Assembly: GCF_003240585.1 (NCBI RefSeq)
Contig: NZ_PCDP01000080.1
Span: 1 to 64,000, forward strand
Source: Arminella tubonensis
Lineage (GTDB): Bacteria > Pseudomonadota > Alphaproteobacteria > Rhizobiales > Rhizobiaceae
Length of the DNA stretch: 64,000 nucleotides
Direction of reading: 5' to 3'
The notes below the pieces were generated by a model, which was not told the origin of the DNA, searched no databases, and worked only from the letters and a program-made list of their open reading frames with translations. This document shows positions 8,601-16,970 of the stretch, piece by piece. Position 1 is the stretch's first letter. Every line of letters starts with the position of its first letter. A program made the translations under genes and the position numbers.

Positions 8601-8818
8601 GCATCACCTCGGCAATCACGATCGAGGCGAGCGAAGGCCCCGCGGATGCGTTCCGTCTGCCAGAGGTGGCGAGCGTCAGCGTCGTTCCGAAGCTTGCGGA
8701 GGGCACCAAATGCGCCCGTTCCTGGCGGATCACGACCGACGTCGGTTCCGATCCCGCCTATCCCGATGTTTCGGCCCGAGATGCCCAGGCGTTGCGTGAA
8801 CTTGCGGCTATTCGCTGA
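5678..8818 (+). CDS. ileS: Isoleucyl-tRNA synthetase with an in-frame repeat insertion
   Basis: 1046 residues; charges tRNA-Ile. Visible are the HIGH box (NGNIHIGHALNKILKD), the editing domain including VIWTTTPWTIPGN, and the KMSKS box (GEKMSKSKGNV). The ATG at 5678 is chosen because MTDTAEKIDYSKTLYLPETE aligns with family starts; an upstream in-frame ATG (5639) adds 13 unlikely residues. Between MDKDLG and DTLRNRAL about 50 residues (about V496-P545) are encoded by a palindromic repeat (7171-7297) absent from ordinary IleS, where this is a short loop. The C-terminus has one Cys (GTKCARSW) and lacks the four-Cys zinc knuckle of E. coli IleS. Confidence 0.97.
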   Translation: MTDTAEKIDYSKTLYLPETEFPMRAGLPQKEPEMVARWQQMGLYKKLRASAAGREKFVLHDGPPYANGNIHIGHALNKILKDVINRSFQMRGFDANYVPGWDCHGLPIEWKIEEKYREKGKNKDEVPVNEFRRECRDFAASWIKIQSEEFKRLGIEGDFDNPYTTMAFHAEARIAGELLKIAKSGQLYRGSKPIMWSVVERTALAEAEVEYHDVESDAIWVKFPVVEVKYDRYPLPEQTFNYDEISEGDVRRRVDEDVAGQALVGASVVIWTTTPWTIPGNRAIAYSSRVSYGLYEVTAAENDFGPRPGEKLIFADKLAEECFAKAKLEFKRRRDVTEEQLAAITCAHPLASLGYDFKVPLLDGDHVTDDAGTGFVHTAPGHGREDFDAWTAEARNLEARGISSKIPFTVDDAGFYTLDAPGFGPDRAEGAGRVMDDNGKKGNANDLVIKALIATNTLFARGRLKHSYPHSWRSKKPVIFRNTPQWFVYMDKDLGVAAISPLVGEMSPKVTEGGNPSANSVPAMPPSVGRADISPTGGEINPGRPDTLRNRALSAIDETRFVPAAGQNRLRAMIEQRPDWVLSRQRAWGVPIAIFADEHGKVLIDDAVNARILEAFEKEGADAWFAEGAKQRFLGNDHDHAKWKQVMDILDVWFDSGSTHTFTLEDRPDLKWPADVYLEGSDQHRGWFHSSLLESCATRGRAPYNAVVTHGFTMDEKGEKMSKSKGNVVAPQDVMKDAGADILRLWVMTTDYWEDQRLGKAIIQTNIDAYRKLRNTIRWMLGTLAHDTGEVIALADMPEMEQLMLHRLSELDQIVREGYDAFEFKKIARALIDFSNVELSAFYFDVRKDALYCDAPSSLRRRASLAVIRQIFDCMVTWLAPMLPFTSEEAWLSRNPSAISVHLEQFPAVSAEWKNEALAEKWRKIREVRKVVTGALEIERKDKRIGSSLEAAPVVYVADPELLKALEGEDFSEICITSAITIEASEGPADAFRLPEVASVSVVPKLAEGTKCARSWRITTDVGSDPAYPDVSARDAQALRELAAIR
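7171..7297. repeat. Bipartite palindromic element inside ileS
   Basis: Two arms (7171-7222 and 7247-7297) are near-perfect reverse complements: GATCTCCCC...GTGGGGGAGATGTC...GACAGAGGGGGG in one and its complement in the other. Each arm holds two further hairpins. The insert keeps the reading frame without stops, coding for ISPLVGEMSPKVTEGG...PSVGRADISPTGGEI. This CTCCCCC/GGGGGAGATGTC type is a known dispersed intergenic repeat of Rhizobiales; being translated inside an essential gene is the odd point. A related copy lies at 49537-49660. Confidence 0.9.
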
Positions 8819-8827
8819 AGAAAATTG

Positions 8828-8859
8828 CCGGATGAATTGCGTTAAATCAGTTCATCCGG
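8828..8859. repeat. Inverted repeat after ileS
   Basis: CCGGATGAA and TTCATCCGG form a 9-bp perfect stem around a 14-nt loop, 9 nt past the ileS stop. There is no T-run, so a terminator role is uncertain; it may be a processing or pausing site. Confidence 0.4.
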
Positions 8860-8951
8860 TAAAAGCTGCCTGAAATTGGCCGGATTTTTGCGCCACTGGC
8901 GTAACCTCGGCGATGGGATCGAGCGCTCCGGCATGGCTGGGAAGGGTTTTC

Positions 8952-9578
8952 ATGATAGCGATGCATAAGGTTCGTGTAGGCGTCAGCTTGGCTGCGCTGG
9001 TGGCATGCTGCGGGATCATGTCCGGCTGCATGAGCAGCCCGACCTACGGCACCGGCAAGACGTCGGGCGAACAGCTGTTCGACGATATCACCGACATCGC
9101 CTCGATCTCGGCCATGACACCGAAGGATAAGGGCGTAACCTATCCGGCACGTCCGGGTCTTGTCGTGCCCGGCGCCAACGACCGCGAAAATCTGGCGCAG
9201 CCGCAGCAGTCGCTCGCCAGCAAGGACAATCCGCAGTGGGTCGAGTCTCCCGAGGATGCGCGCAAGCGTCTCGCTGACGAGGCTGAGGAAAACAAGCACA
9301 ACGTCAATTACCGGTCGCCCTTGGCCGCCGCCGACAGTGGCCGGAACCGCGTATCGGACGCCGAGCAGACCGCCGCCTATCGTGCGGCCCGCCAGGATCA
9401 GCAAGGCACCTATAACGAGCGTCGCTACCTGGTCGATCCGCCGCAGGCCTACCGCCAGGTTTCCGACCCCGCAGCCCTGAACGATCTCGGTACCCCGGAA
9501 TCGAAGAAGGAAAAGAAGCGGAAGAAGGATGCGGAGGCCGCTCAGCAGTCCAGCACCTGGTGGAAGCCCTGGCAGTAA
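8952..9578 (+). CDS. Predicted lipoprotein, unknown function
   Basis: 208 residues. The N-terminus (KVRVGVSLAALVACCGIMSGC) is a signal peptide ending in a lipobox MSGC, so Cys about 27 is probably lipidated. The mature part is hydrophilic and rich in Ala, Gln, Asp and Lys, contains TSGEQLFDDITDIASISAM, and ends in a Lys-rich stretch followed by STWWKPWQ. I do not recognise a characterised family; similar small lipoproteins occur next to ileS in rhizobia. GGGAAGG lies 5 nt before the ATG at 8952. It is convergent with tadA (12-nt gap). Confidence 0.75.
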   Translation: MIAMHKVRVGVSLAALVACCGIMSGCMSSPTYGTGKTSGEQLFDDITDIASISAMTPKDKGVTYPARPGLVVPGANDRENLAQPQQSLASKDNPQWVESPEDARKRLADEAEENKHNVNYRSPLAAADSGRNRVSDAEQTAAYRAARQDQQGTYNERRYLVDPPQAYRQVSDPAALNDLGTPESKKEKKRKKDAEAAQQSSTWWKPWQ

Positions 9579-9590
9579 GCGGGTAGTCCC

Positions 9591-10049
9591 TCAGCCTTCC
9601 GTTCGTTTCATCTGAAAGAACGTCGTCAAGAGATTGGCGGCGTCTTTCTCCGCAATCCCTGAATAGACTTCCGGCGCATGATGACAGGTCGGCTGGCCGT
9701 AGAACCGGACGCCGTTGTCGACCGCGCCGCCTTTCGGATCTTCCGCGCCATAATAGAGCCTCCGGATACGAGCAAACGAGATCGCCGCCGCACACATGGT
9801 GCACGGTTCGAGCGTCACGTAGAGATCGGCGCCGGTAAGCCGCTCCTGTCCAAGTGCTTCGCAAGCCATACGGATCGCGGCGATTTCGGCATGGGCCGTG
9901 ACGTCGTTGAGCTCGCGGGTGCGATTGCCCGCCTTTCCGACAACCACATTGTCGAGCACGACGACAGCGCCGATCGGCACCTCATCCCGGGCTCCGGCTG
10001 CCTGCGCCTCGGCCAGCGCCAGCTCCATGAAGTGTTTTGTCTTCGTCAT
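9591..10049 (-). CDS. tadA: tRNA-specific adenosine deaminase TadA
   Basis: 152 residues. It makes inosine at wobble position 34 of tRNA-Arg(ACG). The zinc and catalytic motifs of the CDA fold are intact: TAHAEIAAIR (HAE with the proton-shuttling Glu) and EPCTMCAAAI (PCxxC). Start placed at the ATG at 10049 (MTKTKHFMELALAEA); a GTG at 10064 is in frame and would add five residues. It is divergent from rluB with 87 nt between the starts. Confidence 0.94.
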   Translation of the reverse strand: MTKTKHFMELALAEAQAAGARDEVPIGAVVVLDNVVVGKAGNRTRELNDVTAHAEIAAIRMACEALGQERLTGADLYVTLEPCTMCAAAISFARIRRLYYGAEDPKGGAVDNGVRFYGQPTCHHAPEVYSGIAEKDAANLLTTFFQMKRTEG

Positions 10050-10136
10050 CCAAGATTTTTCCACTTAACCGCAGCGGCGTGACCTGATAGGACACGCCAA
10101 AGGCCATTTTGGTCTAAAAATTCAGGCAAACAGCAA

Positions 10137-12212
10137 ATGACATTCAATGACAAGCCCAGGCGACCTGGGTCCAAGCCCTTTGTTCGCGACAAGCAAACGA
10201 AACCGCGGGCGAAAAGCGCGGAAGCCAAGCCGGTAAGAGCCGCCTCCGAAAGGCCAGCCGCCACATTCGCAGAGGGTGCGGAGCGCATCTCCAAGGTGAT
10301 GGCACGCGCAGGTGTTGCCTCCCGTCGCGACATCGAGCGGATGATTACCGAAGGCCGCGTCAAGCTCAACGGTGTCATCCTCGACAGTCCCGTCGTCAAC
10401 GTCATGCTGACCGACAAGATCGAAGTCGATGGCGTGCCGATCCGCGGCATCGAGCGCACCCGCCTCTGGCTCTATCACAAGCCCGCCGGCCTGGTGACGA
10501 CGAATTCCGATCCGGAAGGCCGCGCGACCGTCTTCGACAACCTGCCGGACGAGTTGCCGCGTGTCATGTCGATCGGCCGGCTGGATATCAACACCGAAGG
10601 CCTGCTGCTTTTGACCAATGACGGCGGTCTTGCCCGCGTGCTCGAATTGCCGACCACCGGCTGGCTGCGCCGCTACCGCGTCCGCGCCCACGGCGAGATC
10701 ACGCAGGAAGCGCTGGACAAGCTGAAGGAAGGCATCGCCGTCGAAGGCGTGCTTTACGGCTCCATCGAAGCGACGCTCGACCGCACCCAGGGGTCCAACG
10801 TCTGGATCACCATGGGCCTGCGCGAAGGCAAGAACCGCGAGATCAAGAACGTGCTCGGCGCCATGGGCCTCGAGGTCAACCGCCTGATCCGCATTTCCTA
10901 CGGCCCGTTCCAGCTCGGTGAATTGCCGGAGAGCGACGTTGTCGAAGTCCGGGGCCGCACGCTCCGCGACCAGCTCGGCCCGCGCCTCGTCGAAGATGCC
11001 AAGGCGAATTTCGATGCGCCGATCTACAACGCACCGGCCTTGGCCGGTGAGGACGATGACGATGATGTCAGGCCAGAGCGCGCTCCGCAGCGCGACGAGT
11101 GGGCCAAGCGCGAAAAGCCCGGCGACAAGCGCGAGCGTGCGCTCGGCCGCCTCGATACAAAGCGCGAAGAGCGCAGTGACGGTCGTAAGGATGGCCCACG
11201 CAAGGAAGGTGGCCGCAAGGACGACGACCGGCCGAAGCGGGCTCCCTTGAGCACGCCGCGCCGCAGCGCCAACGTCTGGATGGCGCCCGGCGCCCGTCCG
11301 CTCGGTGAGAAAGCCGCCATCAAGGCTGCCAAGACCCTCGAAAAATACGGTCCTTCGACAAGAGGCCCGCGCGAACGTCCGGGTTCGGATCGACCCGACA
11401 CCGGCCCGCGCGTCCGCGTCAATCGTGTCGACGATGCCGAGGGCGAATGGATCCGCGCCAGCGACGTTTCCGACGAAAAGCCACAGGGCTTCGGCCGCAA
11501 GCGCTCCGAAGGCGATCGTCCCCGGGGTGAACGCCCGCAGGGGGATCGTCCCCGAGGCGACCGTCCGCGCGGCGATAAGCCCGCGGGTGACCGTCCGGCT
11601 CGTTCGTTCTCGGATCGTCCACGCAGTGATCGCCCCCAGGGCGACCGTCCTCGAGGCGAACGCCCGCAAGGCGATCGTCCCTACGGTGACAAACCACGCG
11701 GTGCTGGCAGGCCTCGCGCCGAGGGCGAAGATCGTCCCCGCGCCAAGCCATTCAGAGCCGAAAGCCGTTCCGCCGACGCTCCGCGTGGCGAACGCACCTT
11801 TGGTGATCGTCCCCGAGGCGAACGCCCGCAGGGAGATCGTCCGCGCGGCGAGCGCCCACAGAGCGATCGTCCGGCCCGTCCATACTCCGCACGCCCCCAA
11901 GGCGATAAGCCTTTCGGCGGGGAGCGGAGGCCTCGTGCCGAGGGCGAAGATCGTCCGCGCGCAAGAGCATTCGACGGCGAGCAGCGTTCCGAGCGTCCGA
12001 GAGGCGCGAAACCATCGGGTGAACGGTCCTACGGCGACAAGCCGGCTGGCGCCAAGCCCGGCGGCAGGCCTGCTGGCAAATCCTTCGGCGGCAAGCCTGC
12101 CGGCAAGGGCTTTTCCGGCAAGCCACGGGGCGAAGGCGCCCCACGCAGCGGTGGTGGCGGACGCCCGACCGGTGGTGCGCCACGCGGCGGTCCGAGGGGC
12201 AAAAGGGGTTAG
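10137..12212 (+). CDS. rluB: 23S rRNA pseudouridine synthase (RluB type) with a long disordered tail
   Basis: 691 residues. It has an S4 RNA-binding domain (about 45-110, ISKVMARAGVASRRDIERMI) and a pseudouridine synthase domain with the catalytic Asp in SIGRLDINTEGLLL (about 142-155) and the family motif EGKNREIKNVLGAMG (about 231-245). By family it modifies U2605-type sites of 23S rRNA. From about residue 290 a 400-residue low-complexity tail follows, rich in Arg, Gly, Asp and Pro, with many GDRPRGERPQ-type repeats; the standard enzyme ends near 290. The tail makes other frames open too. rsmD follows after 6 nt. Confidence 0.95.
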   Translation: MTFNDKPRRPGSKPFVRDKQTKPRAKSAEAKPVRAASERPAATFAEGAERISKVMARAGVASRRDIERMITEGRVKLNGVILDSPVVNVMLTDKIEVDGVPIRGIERTRLWLYHKPAGLVTTNSDPEGRATVFDNLPDELPRVMSIGRLDINTEGLLLLTNDGGLARVLELPTTGWLRRYRVRAHGEITQEALDKLKEGIAVEGVLYGSIEATLDRTQGSNVWITMGLREGKNREIKNVLGAMGLEVNRLIRISYGPFQLGELPESDVVEVRGRTLRDQLGPRLVEDAKANFDAPIYNAPALAGEDDDDDVRPERAPQRDEWAKREKPGDKRERALGRLDTKREERSDGRKDGPRKEGGRKDDDRPKRAPLSTPRRSANVWMAPGARPLGEKAAIKAAKTLEKYGPSTRGPRERPGSDRPDTGPRVRVNRVDDAEGEWIRASDVSDEKPQGFGRKRSEGDRPRGERPQGDRPRGDRPRGDKPAGDRPARSFSDRPRSDRPQGDRPRGERPQGDRPYGDKPRGAGRPRAEGEDRPRAKPFRAESRSADAPRGERTFGDRPRGERPQGDRPRGERPQSDRPARPYSARPQGDKPFGGERRPRAEGEDRPRARAFDGEQRSERPRGAKPSGERSYGDKPAGAKPGGRPAGKSFGGKPAGKGFSGKPRGEGAPRSGGGGRPTGGAPRGGPRGKRG
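11505..11900 (+). repeat. Degenerate 12-24 bp coding repeats in the rluB tail
   Basis: Tandem and dispersed units of the kind GGCGATCGTCCCCGAGGCGA / GGTGAACGCCCGCAG recur through this stretch and encode GDRPRGERPQ variants. Units are imperfect in DNA and protein. Such arrays expand and shrink by slippage, so length variation between strains is expected. Confidence 0.85.
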
Positions 12213-12218
12213 CGCGCA

Positions 12219-12779
12219 GTGCGAATAGTCGGCGGTGAGTTTCGCGGTCGGTCTCTAGCCGTGCCCAAGTCCAACGCCATCCGGCCGACGGCGGACCGGA
12301 CGCGCGAGAGCTTGTTCAATATTCTGAGCCACGCCTATCCAGAGGCGATCGACGGCACCCGGATGATGGATATCTTCGCCGGCACCGGCGCTGTTGGTCT
12401 TGAGGGTGCCTCGCGCGGTTGCCGTCATGTGCTCTTCATCGAAAGCAGCGTCGAAGGCCGTGGCCTGCTTTGGGAAAATATCGATGCTCTCGGCCTGCAC
12501 GGCCGCGCGCGGATTCTCCGGCGCGACGCGACCGATCTTGGCAGTGTCGGCAATCTCGAGCCGTTCCAGCTCCTTTTCGCCGATCCGCCCTATGGCGAGG
12601 GACTGGGAGAAAAGGCGTTCGCGGCCGCGGCCGATGGTGGATGGCTGGTGCCGGGTGCACTGGCAATCCTCGAGGAGCGCGCCGACGTGGTCGTCGACCT
12701 GCCTCCGGCCTATCTATTCCTCGAAGTTCGGACATTCGGCGACAGCAAGATGCACTTCTATCGCTATCAGCCGGTTTGA
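12219..12779 (+). CDS. rsmD: 16S rRNA (guanine(966)-N2)-methyltransferase
   Basis: 186 residues starting with GTG at 12219 (MRIVGGEFRGRSLAVP). The Rossmann SAM-binding motif is DIFAGTGAVGLEGASRG (about 52-68) and the catalytic motif for base amines is FADPPYGEG (about 121-129). It methylates G966 of 16S rRNA. It starts 6 nt after rluB, pairing two ribosomal RNA modification genes in one transcript. Confidence 0.95.
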   Translation: MRIVGGEFRGRSLAVPKSNAIRPTADRTRESLFNILSHAYPEAIDGTRMMDIFAGTGAVGLEGASRGCRHVLFIESSVEGRGLLWENIDALGLHGRARILRRDATDLGSVGNLEPFQLLFADPPYGEGLGEKAFAAAADGGWLVPGALAILEERADVVVDLPPAYLFLEVRTFGDSKMHFYRYQPV

Positions 12780-12805
12780 GCCGATGATGGCCGGGAGGGG
12801 ATAGA

Positions 12806-13669
12806 ATGGTCGATGGCGTGGAACCGGCTGAAGTTATCCCTGAAGCGACCGCAAGCGGCCCGTCCGTGGCGGTCGCGTTCGGCGGCGGCGGGGCTCGCGG
12901 CCTGTCGCATATCCACATCATCGAGGCGCTGGACGAACTCGGCATCCGGCCTGTCGCGATCGGAGGCTCGTCGATTGGCGCGATCATGGGTGCCGGAATG
13001 GCCGCCGGAATGACCGGAGCCGAGATCCGCGATTACGCACTGGCAAGCGTCGGAAACAAGACCGCCGTCGCCAACATGATCTGGAGCCTGAGGCCAGCCT
13101 CGATGCGCGGCTTCAAGCTCGGCCAGTTCAATCTCGAGCGCGTGCTTCGAACCTTCCTGCCGCCTGAGATACCGGAGGACTTCTCCGGCCTGCAGATACC
13201 GCTGAAGGTGACGACCACCGATTATTACGGACAGTCGGAAGTGGTCATCGAGGACGGCGATCTCGTCGAGGCGCTTGCGGCCTCCTCGGCCATCCCCGCG
13301 GTGTTCATGCCGGTCAGAATGCACGGCCGGGTCATGATCGACGGCGGCATCATCAATCCCGTTCCCTACGAACATCTGATGGACCTTGCCGACATCGTCA
13401 TCGGCGTCGATGTCGTTGGCGCGCCCGATGGCGACGGCACCCATATGCCGAACCGGATGGAGAGCCTGTTCGGCTCCGGCCAGCTGATGATGCAGACGGC
13501 GATCGCCCTGAAACTCAGGCTTCAGGCGCCGCATATCTTCCTCTGCCCGCCGGTCGGGCGCATCGGTGTCATGGATTTCCTGAAGGCCCGCGACATCCTC
13601 GCAATGTCCGCCGGCGTCAAGGACGAGCTGAAATTCGCCCTGGACGCCGCCATTTCCGCACGTAGCTAA
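12806..13669 (+). CDS. Patatin-like phospholipase
   Basis: 287 residues. The patatin fold is shown by the oxyanion loop FGGGGARGLSHI (about 28-39), the nucleophile elbow GGSSIGAIMG (Ser about 57, GxSxG) and the catalytic Asp in MIDGGIINPVPYE. This Ser/Asp dyad cleaves acyl chains from lipids. It has no signal peptide, resembling the RssA/NTE-type bacterial patatins; the substrate is unknown. Its stop overlaps the end of the convergent antiporter gene by 4 nt. Confidence 0.9.
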   Translation: MVDGVEPAEVIPEATASGPSVAVAFGGGGARGLSHIHIIEALDELGIRPVAIGGSSIGAIMGAGMAAGMTGAEIRDYALASVGNKTAVANMIWSLRPASMRGFKLGQFNLERVLRTFLPPEIPEDFSGLQIPLKVTTTDYYGQSEVVIEDGDLVEALAASSAIPAVFMPVRMHGRVMIDGGIINPVPYEHLMDLADIVIGVDVVGAPDGDGTHMPNRMESLFGSGQLMMQTAIALKLRLQAPHIFLCPPVGRIGVMDFLKARDILAMSAGVKDELKFALDAAISARS

Positions 13670-15486
13670 ACCCGCGCCGGCTCCTCCTGCGCGGGCGCCG
13701 AAAGTCCGTCGCTGGCGTCGAACGTCTCCATCTGGCGCTTCGGCTTGACCAAAGGCTCGGGCCTGACGGGCTTGGAAAACAGCATGTCCCGCCCGGCAGT
13801 GATGCCCTCCGTCGCCTGCAGTACCAGCCGTTGCTCGTCGCGCCTGCGGATGTCTTCCTGGATCGCAAAGGCATCGGCCTCGCCGACACCGAGCGCTTCC
13901 AGCGTCATGCGACCGAAGAGCAGGCCGGATTCCAGCGTTTCGCGGAGCTCGTAGTCGACGCCGCGGTTTCGAAGCGCGATCGAGTGGATGCGGTCGTAGC
14001 TGCGAACGAAGATGCGGGCATGCGGATAGTCCGTCTGCACCAGTTCCACCACATGGTCGGTGATCTCCTGCTTGTGCGTGCAGACAACGACGATCTTTGC
14101 CCGGTCGATGCCGGCGGATCGCAGCACGTCCTTGCGGGTGCCGTCGCCGAAATAGATCCGGAAACCGAAGTTCGACGCCTGGCGGATGCGGTCGGCGGAA
14201 TAGTCGATGACGGTCACCTCGCGACCCCCGGCGAGCAGGATCTGCGCCGCGATCTGGCCGAAACGTGAAAAGCCGACCATCAGGACATCGGCGCCCGCAC
14301 CCTCGAAATCCTCGTCCAGCTCCTCATGCTTCTCGGCCGTCAGAAAGCGCTTCGAGAGCGCGACACCGAGCGGCGTCAGCGCCATCGACAGCGTGACGAT
14401 TGCGATCAGCAGCGACGCGGTGCTGTTTGAGAGAAGCCCGCCGGTCGCACTCGCCGTGCTGAACAGCACGAAGCCGAATTCACCGCCCTGCGGCAACAGG
14501 AAGGCGATGCGGACGGCATCATTGTGCGAGGAGCCCGAGATGCGGCAGATGCCGAATATGATCAGCCCCTTGACCACCATGACGACGGGAACGGCAAGGA
14601 TGATGAACAATACGTTCTGGTAGATCACTTCCAGCTGCAGCGACAGGCCGACCGCGATGAAGAAGATCGCGAGCAATATCCCGCGGAAAGGCTCGATATC
14701 GGCCTCCAGTTCATGGCGGTAGGAGGATTCCGCCAGCATGACGCCGGATAGAAAGGCGCCCATCGCCATCGAGAGCCCGGCCATCTGCATCAGCGTCGCC
14801 GACCCCAACACGACGAAAAGTGCCGCCGCGATCATCGCTTCGCGGGCGCCTGTACGAGCGATGACCTGGAAAAGCGGCGTCAGCAGATAGCGGCCGGCAA
14901 CGATCATCGCCGCGACGGCACCCACGGCGATGGCAAGGTCCGGCAGCGGGTTTGCCGTTTCCTTCGGCCCGTTCAGCACGGTGAGCAGCGCCAGCAGAGG
15001 CACGATCGCCAGGTCCTGGAACAGCAGCATCGAGAATGCGCGCTGGCCATAGCGCGTGTTGACGTCGCCCTGTTCCTCGAGAATCTGCATCGAGAAGGCG
15101 GTGGAAGACAATGCCAGGCCAAAGCCGGCAACGATGCTGCCGCGCCAGTCGGTGACCCCGCTGAGATAGGCAACGGCCGTAAGAGCCAGCCCGCTCAGGA
15201 CCACCTGGGCCGAGCCCAGCCCGAAAATATCGCGCCGCATCTGCCAAAGTCGCGAGGGTTTCAATTCCAGCCCGATGATGAACAGCAGGAAAACGACGCC
15301 AAGCTCCGCGACGCCGAGCACGGCTTCGCCGTCGCCGATGCCGTGCAGAACCGGGCCGATCACCACGCCGGCGGCCAGATATCCGAGCACGGTCCCGAGC
15401 CCCAGCTTCTTGAAGATCGGGGCGGTGACGACCGCGCCGCCAAGAAGCAGCAGCGTTTCCGTGAAGAAGGCGTTGGGCGCTGACAT
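13666..15486 (-). CDS. Kef-type monovalent cation/proton antiporter with RCK domain
   Basis: 606 residues. The first 390 hold about 12 membrane helices of the CPA2 (Na_H_Exchanger) family, with GYLAAGVVIGPVLHG and ELGVVFLLFIIGLEL near the N-terminus. Then a cytoplasmic TrkA-N/RCK domain follows (VLMVGFSRFGQIAAQILLAG, then VTVIDYSADRIRQA), which binds NAD(H) or nucleotide in relatives. Resembles KefB/KefC, the glutathione-gated K+ efflux systems, but no KefF/KefG ancillary gene is nearby. I use the ATG at 15486; the open frame extends far upstream but runs antisense to pmbA. Confidence 0.9.
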   Translation of the reverse strand: MSAPNAFFTETLLLLGGAVVTAPIFKKLGLGTVLGYLAAGVVIGPVLHGIGDGEAVLGVAELGVVFLLFIIGLELKPSRLWQMRRDIFGLGSAQVVLSGLALTAVAYLSGVTDWRGSIVAGFGLALSSTAFSMQILEEQGDVNTRYGQRAFSMLLFQDLAIVPLLALLTVLNGPKETANPLPDLAIAVGAVAAMIVAGRYLLTPLFQVIARTGAREAMIAAALFVVLGSATLMQMAGLSMAMGAFLSGVMLAESSYRHELEADIEPFRGILLAIFFIAVGLSLQLEVIYQNVLFIILAVPVVMVVKGLIIFGICRISGSSHNDAVRIAFLLPQGGEFGFVLFSTASATGGLLSNSTASLLIAIVTLSMALTPLGVALSKRFLTAEKHEELDEDFEGAGADVLMVGFSRFGQIAAQILLAGGREVTVIDYSADRIRQASNFGFRIYFGDGTRKDVLRSAGIDRAKIVVVCTHKQEITDHVVELVQTDYPHARIFVRSYDRIHSIALRNRGVDYELRETLESGLLFGRMTLEALGVGEADAFAIQEDIRRRDEQRLVLQATEGITAGRDMLFSKPVRPEPLVKPKRQMETFDASDGLSAPAQEEPARV

Positions 15487-15603
15487 CGTCTGTTTCTTTC
15501 CATGGGAAGGCAGTGCATATGGGCATAGGTCAAGAATCGACATCCTCGGCCTTGATGCTTTCGATAGTGCACAATAAATGGAACGCGAAGGAAAGGCCAA
15601 ATC

Positions 15604-16950
15604 ATGTCCTCTGAAATCGATTCCGCGACGCTTCTTTCCCGTGCCTCCCAATTGATCGATCTTGCGCGCAAGGCTGGCGCCGATGCGGCCGACGCCGTCG
15701 TCGTGCGCTCCCGCTCGCAATCGGTCAGCGTTCGCCTCGGCAAGGTGGAAGGCACGGAGTCTTCCGAGAGCGATGATTTTTCCCTCCGCGTCTTTGTCGG
15801 AAACAGGGTGGCGAGCGTCTCGGCCAATCCGGGTTTCGACCTGACCGTTCTGGCCGAACGGGCTGTGGCGATGGCCAAGGTCTCGCCGGAAGATCCCTAT
15901 GCGTGCCTCGCCGACGAGGCCAATCTGGCGCGCAGTCATCCCGATCTCGACCTTTTCGACCCGACCGAAGTCTCCGCCGATCAATTGCGCGAAGCCGCCC
16001 TGGCCATGGAAGAGGCGGCACTTGCAGTGCCTGGCGTCAGCAATTCGTCCGGGTCCGGAGCGTCCGCCGGCATGGGCGGTCTCGTGCTCGTCACCTCGCA
16101 CGGGTTCGAGGGCAGCTATATGGGCTCGCGTTTCGGCCGCTCGGTCAGCGTCATCGCTGGCGAGGGTACGGGCATGGAGCGCGACTATGATTTCGACAGC
16201 CGCCTCTATTTCGCCGATCTCGACGCATCGGAAGATATCGGCCGCCGGGCCGGCGAGCGCGTCGTCAAACGCGTCAATCCGCGCCAGGTTCCAACCGGCC
16301 GGGACCTGACGGTCGTTTTCGATCCGCGTGTTTCCAGGGGCTTTGCCGGTCATATCGCCGGCGCCATCAACGGTGCTTCGGTCGCCCGCAAGTCCAGCTT
16401 CCTGCGCGACAAGATGGGCCAGCAGGTGCTCAAATCCGGCCTGTCGATCACCGACGATCCGCTGATCGTCCGCGGCTCCGCCTCGCGCCCGTTCGATGGC
16501 GAAGGCGTTGCCGGAGAACGGCTGGTGATGATCGAGGACGGCGTGTTGAAGCACTGGTTCCTGTCCACCTCGACCGGTCGCGAGATCGGCATGCCGACCA
16601 ACGGCCGCGGCGTGCGTGGCGGCACGACCGTAACACCGGGCTCGACCAATCTGGCACTGGAGCCGGGAGATATTTCGCCCGAGGACCTGATCCGCGATGT
16701 CGGCAACGGCTTTTACGTCACGGAGGTGATCGGGCAGGGCGTCAATATGATCACCGGCGAATACAGCCGCGGTGCCACCGGTTTCTGGATTGAAAACGGC
16801 GAGCTCACCTTTGCCGTTTCGGAAGTGACGATCGCGTCCAACCTCAAGGACATGTTCATGCGCGTCACCCCGGCAAACGACATCGACCGCACATTCGGAA
16901 CGGCCGCACCGACGATCGCCATCGAGGGAATGACCCTGGCCGGGCTCTGA
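15604..16950 (+). CDS. pmbA: TldE/PmbA family metalloprotease subunit
   Basis: 448 residues of the TldD/TldE (U62) family. TldD/TldE together form a protease that in E. coli matures microcin B17 and degrades CcdA. This protein has the PmbA layout, with the N-terminal VSVRLGKVEGTESSESDDFSLRVF segment split around residue 50 and the C-terminal RGVRGGTTVTPGSTNLALE and ATGFWIENGE blocks. It lacks the HExxH zinc motif of TldD, as expected for TldE. Divergent from the antiporter gene across a 117-nt promoter region; the CysQ-like phosphatase gene follows 20 nt later. Confidence 0.92.
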   Translation: MSSEIDSATLLSRASQLIDLARKAGADAADAVVVRSRSQSVSVRLGKVEGTESSESDDFSLRVFVGNRVASVSANPGFDLTVLAERAVAMAKVSPEDPYACLADEANLARSHPDLDLFDPTEVSADQLREAALAMEEAALAVPGVSNSSGSGASAGMGGLVLVTSHGFEGSYMGSRFGRSVSVIAGEGTGMERDYDFDSRLYFADLDASEDIGRRAGERVVKRVNPRQVPTGRDLTVVFDPRVSRGFAGHIAGAINGASVARKSSFLRDKMGQQVLKSGLSITDDPLIVRGSASRPFDGEGVAGERLVMIEDGVLKHWFLSTSTGREIGMPTNGRGVRGGTTVTPGSTNLALEPGDISPEDLIRDVGNGFYVTEVIGQGVNMITGEYSRGATGFWIENGELTFAVSEVTIASNLKDMFMRVTPANDIDRTFGTAAPTIAIEGMTLAGL

Positions 16951-16970
16951 TCCGGAGACTGGATTTGACT

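Noticed and set aside
10122..11900. A 592-codon minus-strand frame and a second plus-strand frame over the rluB tail
   Set aside because: Repeats with period divisible by three keep all frames open; only the RluB frame continues from a real domain.
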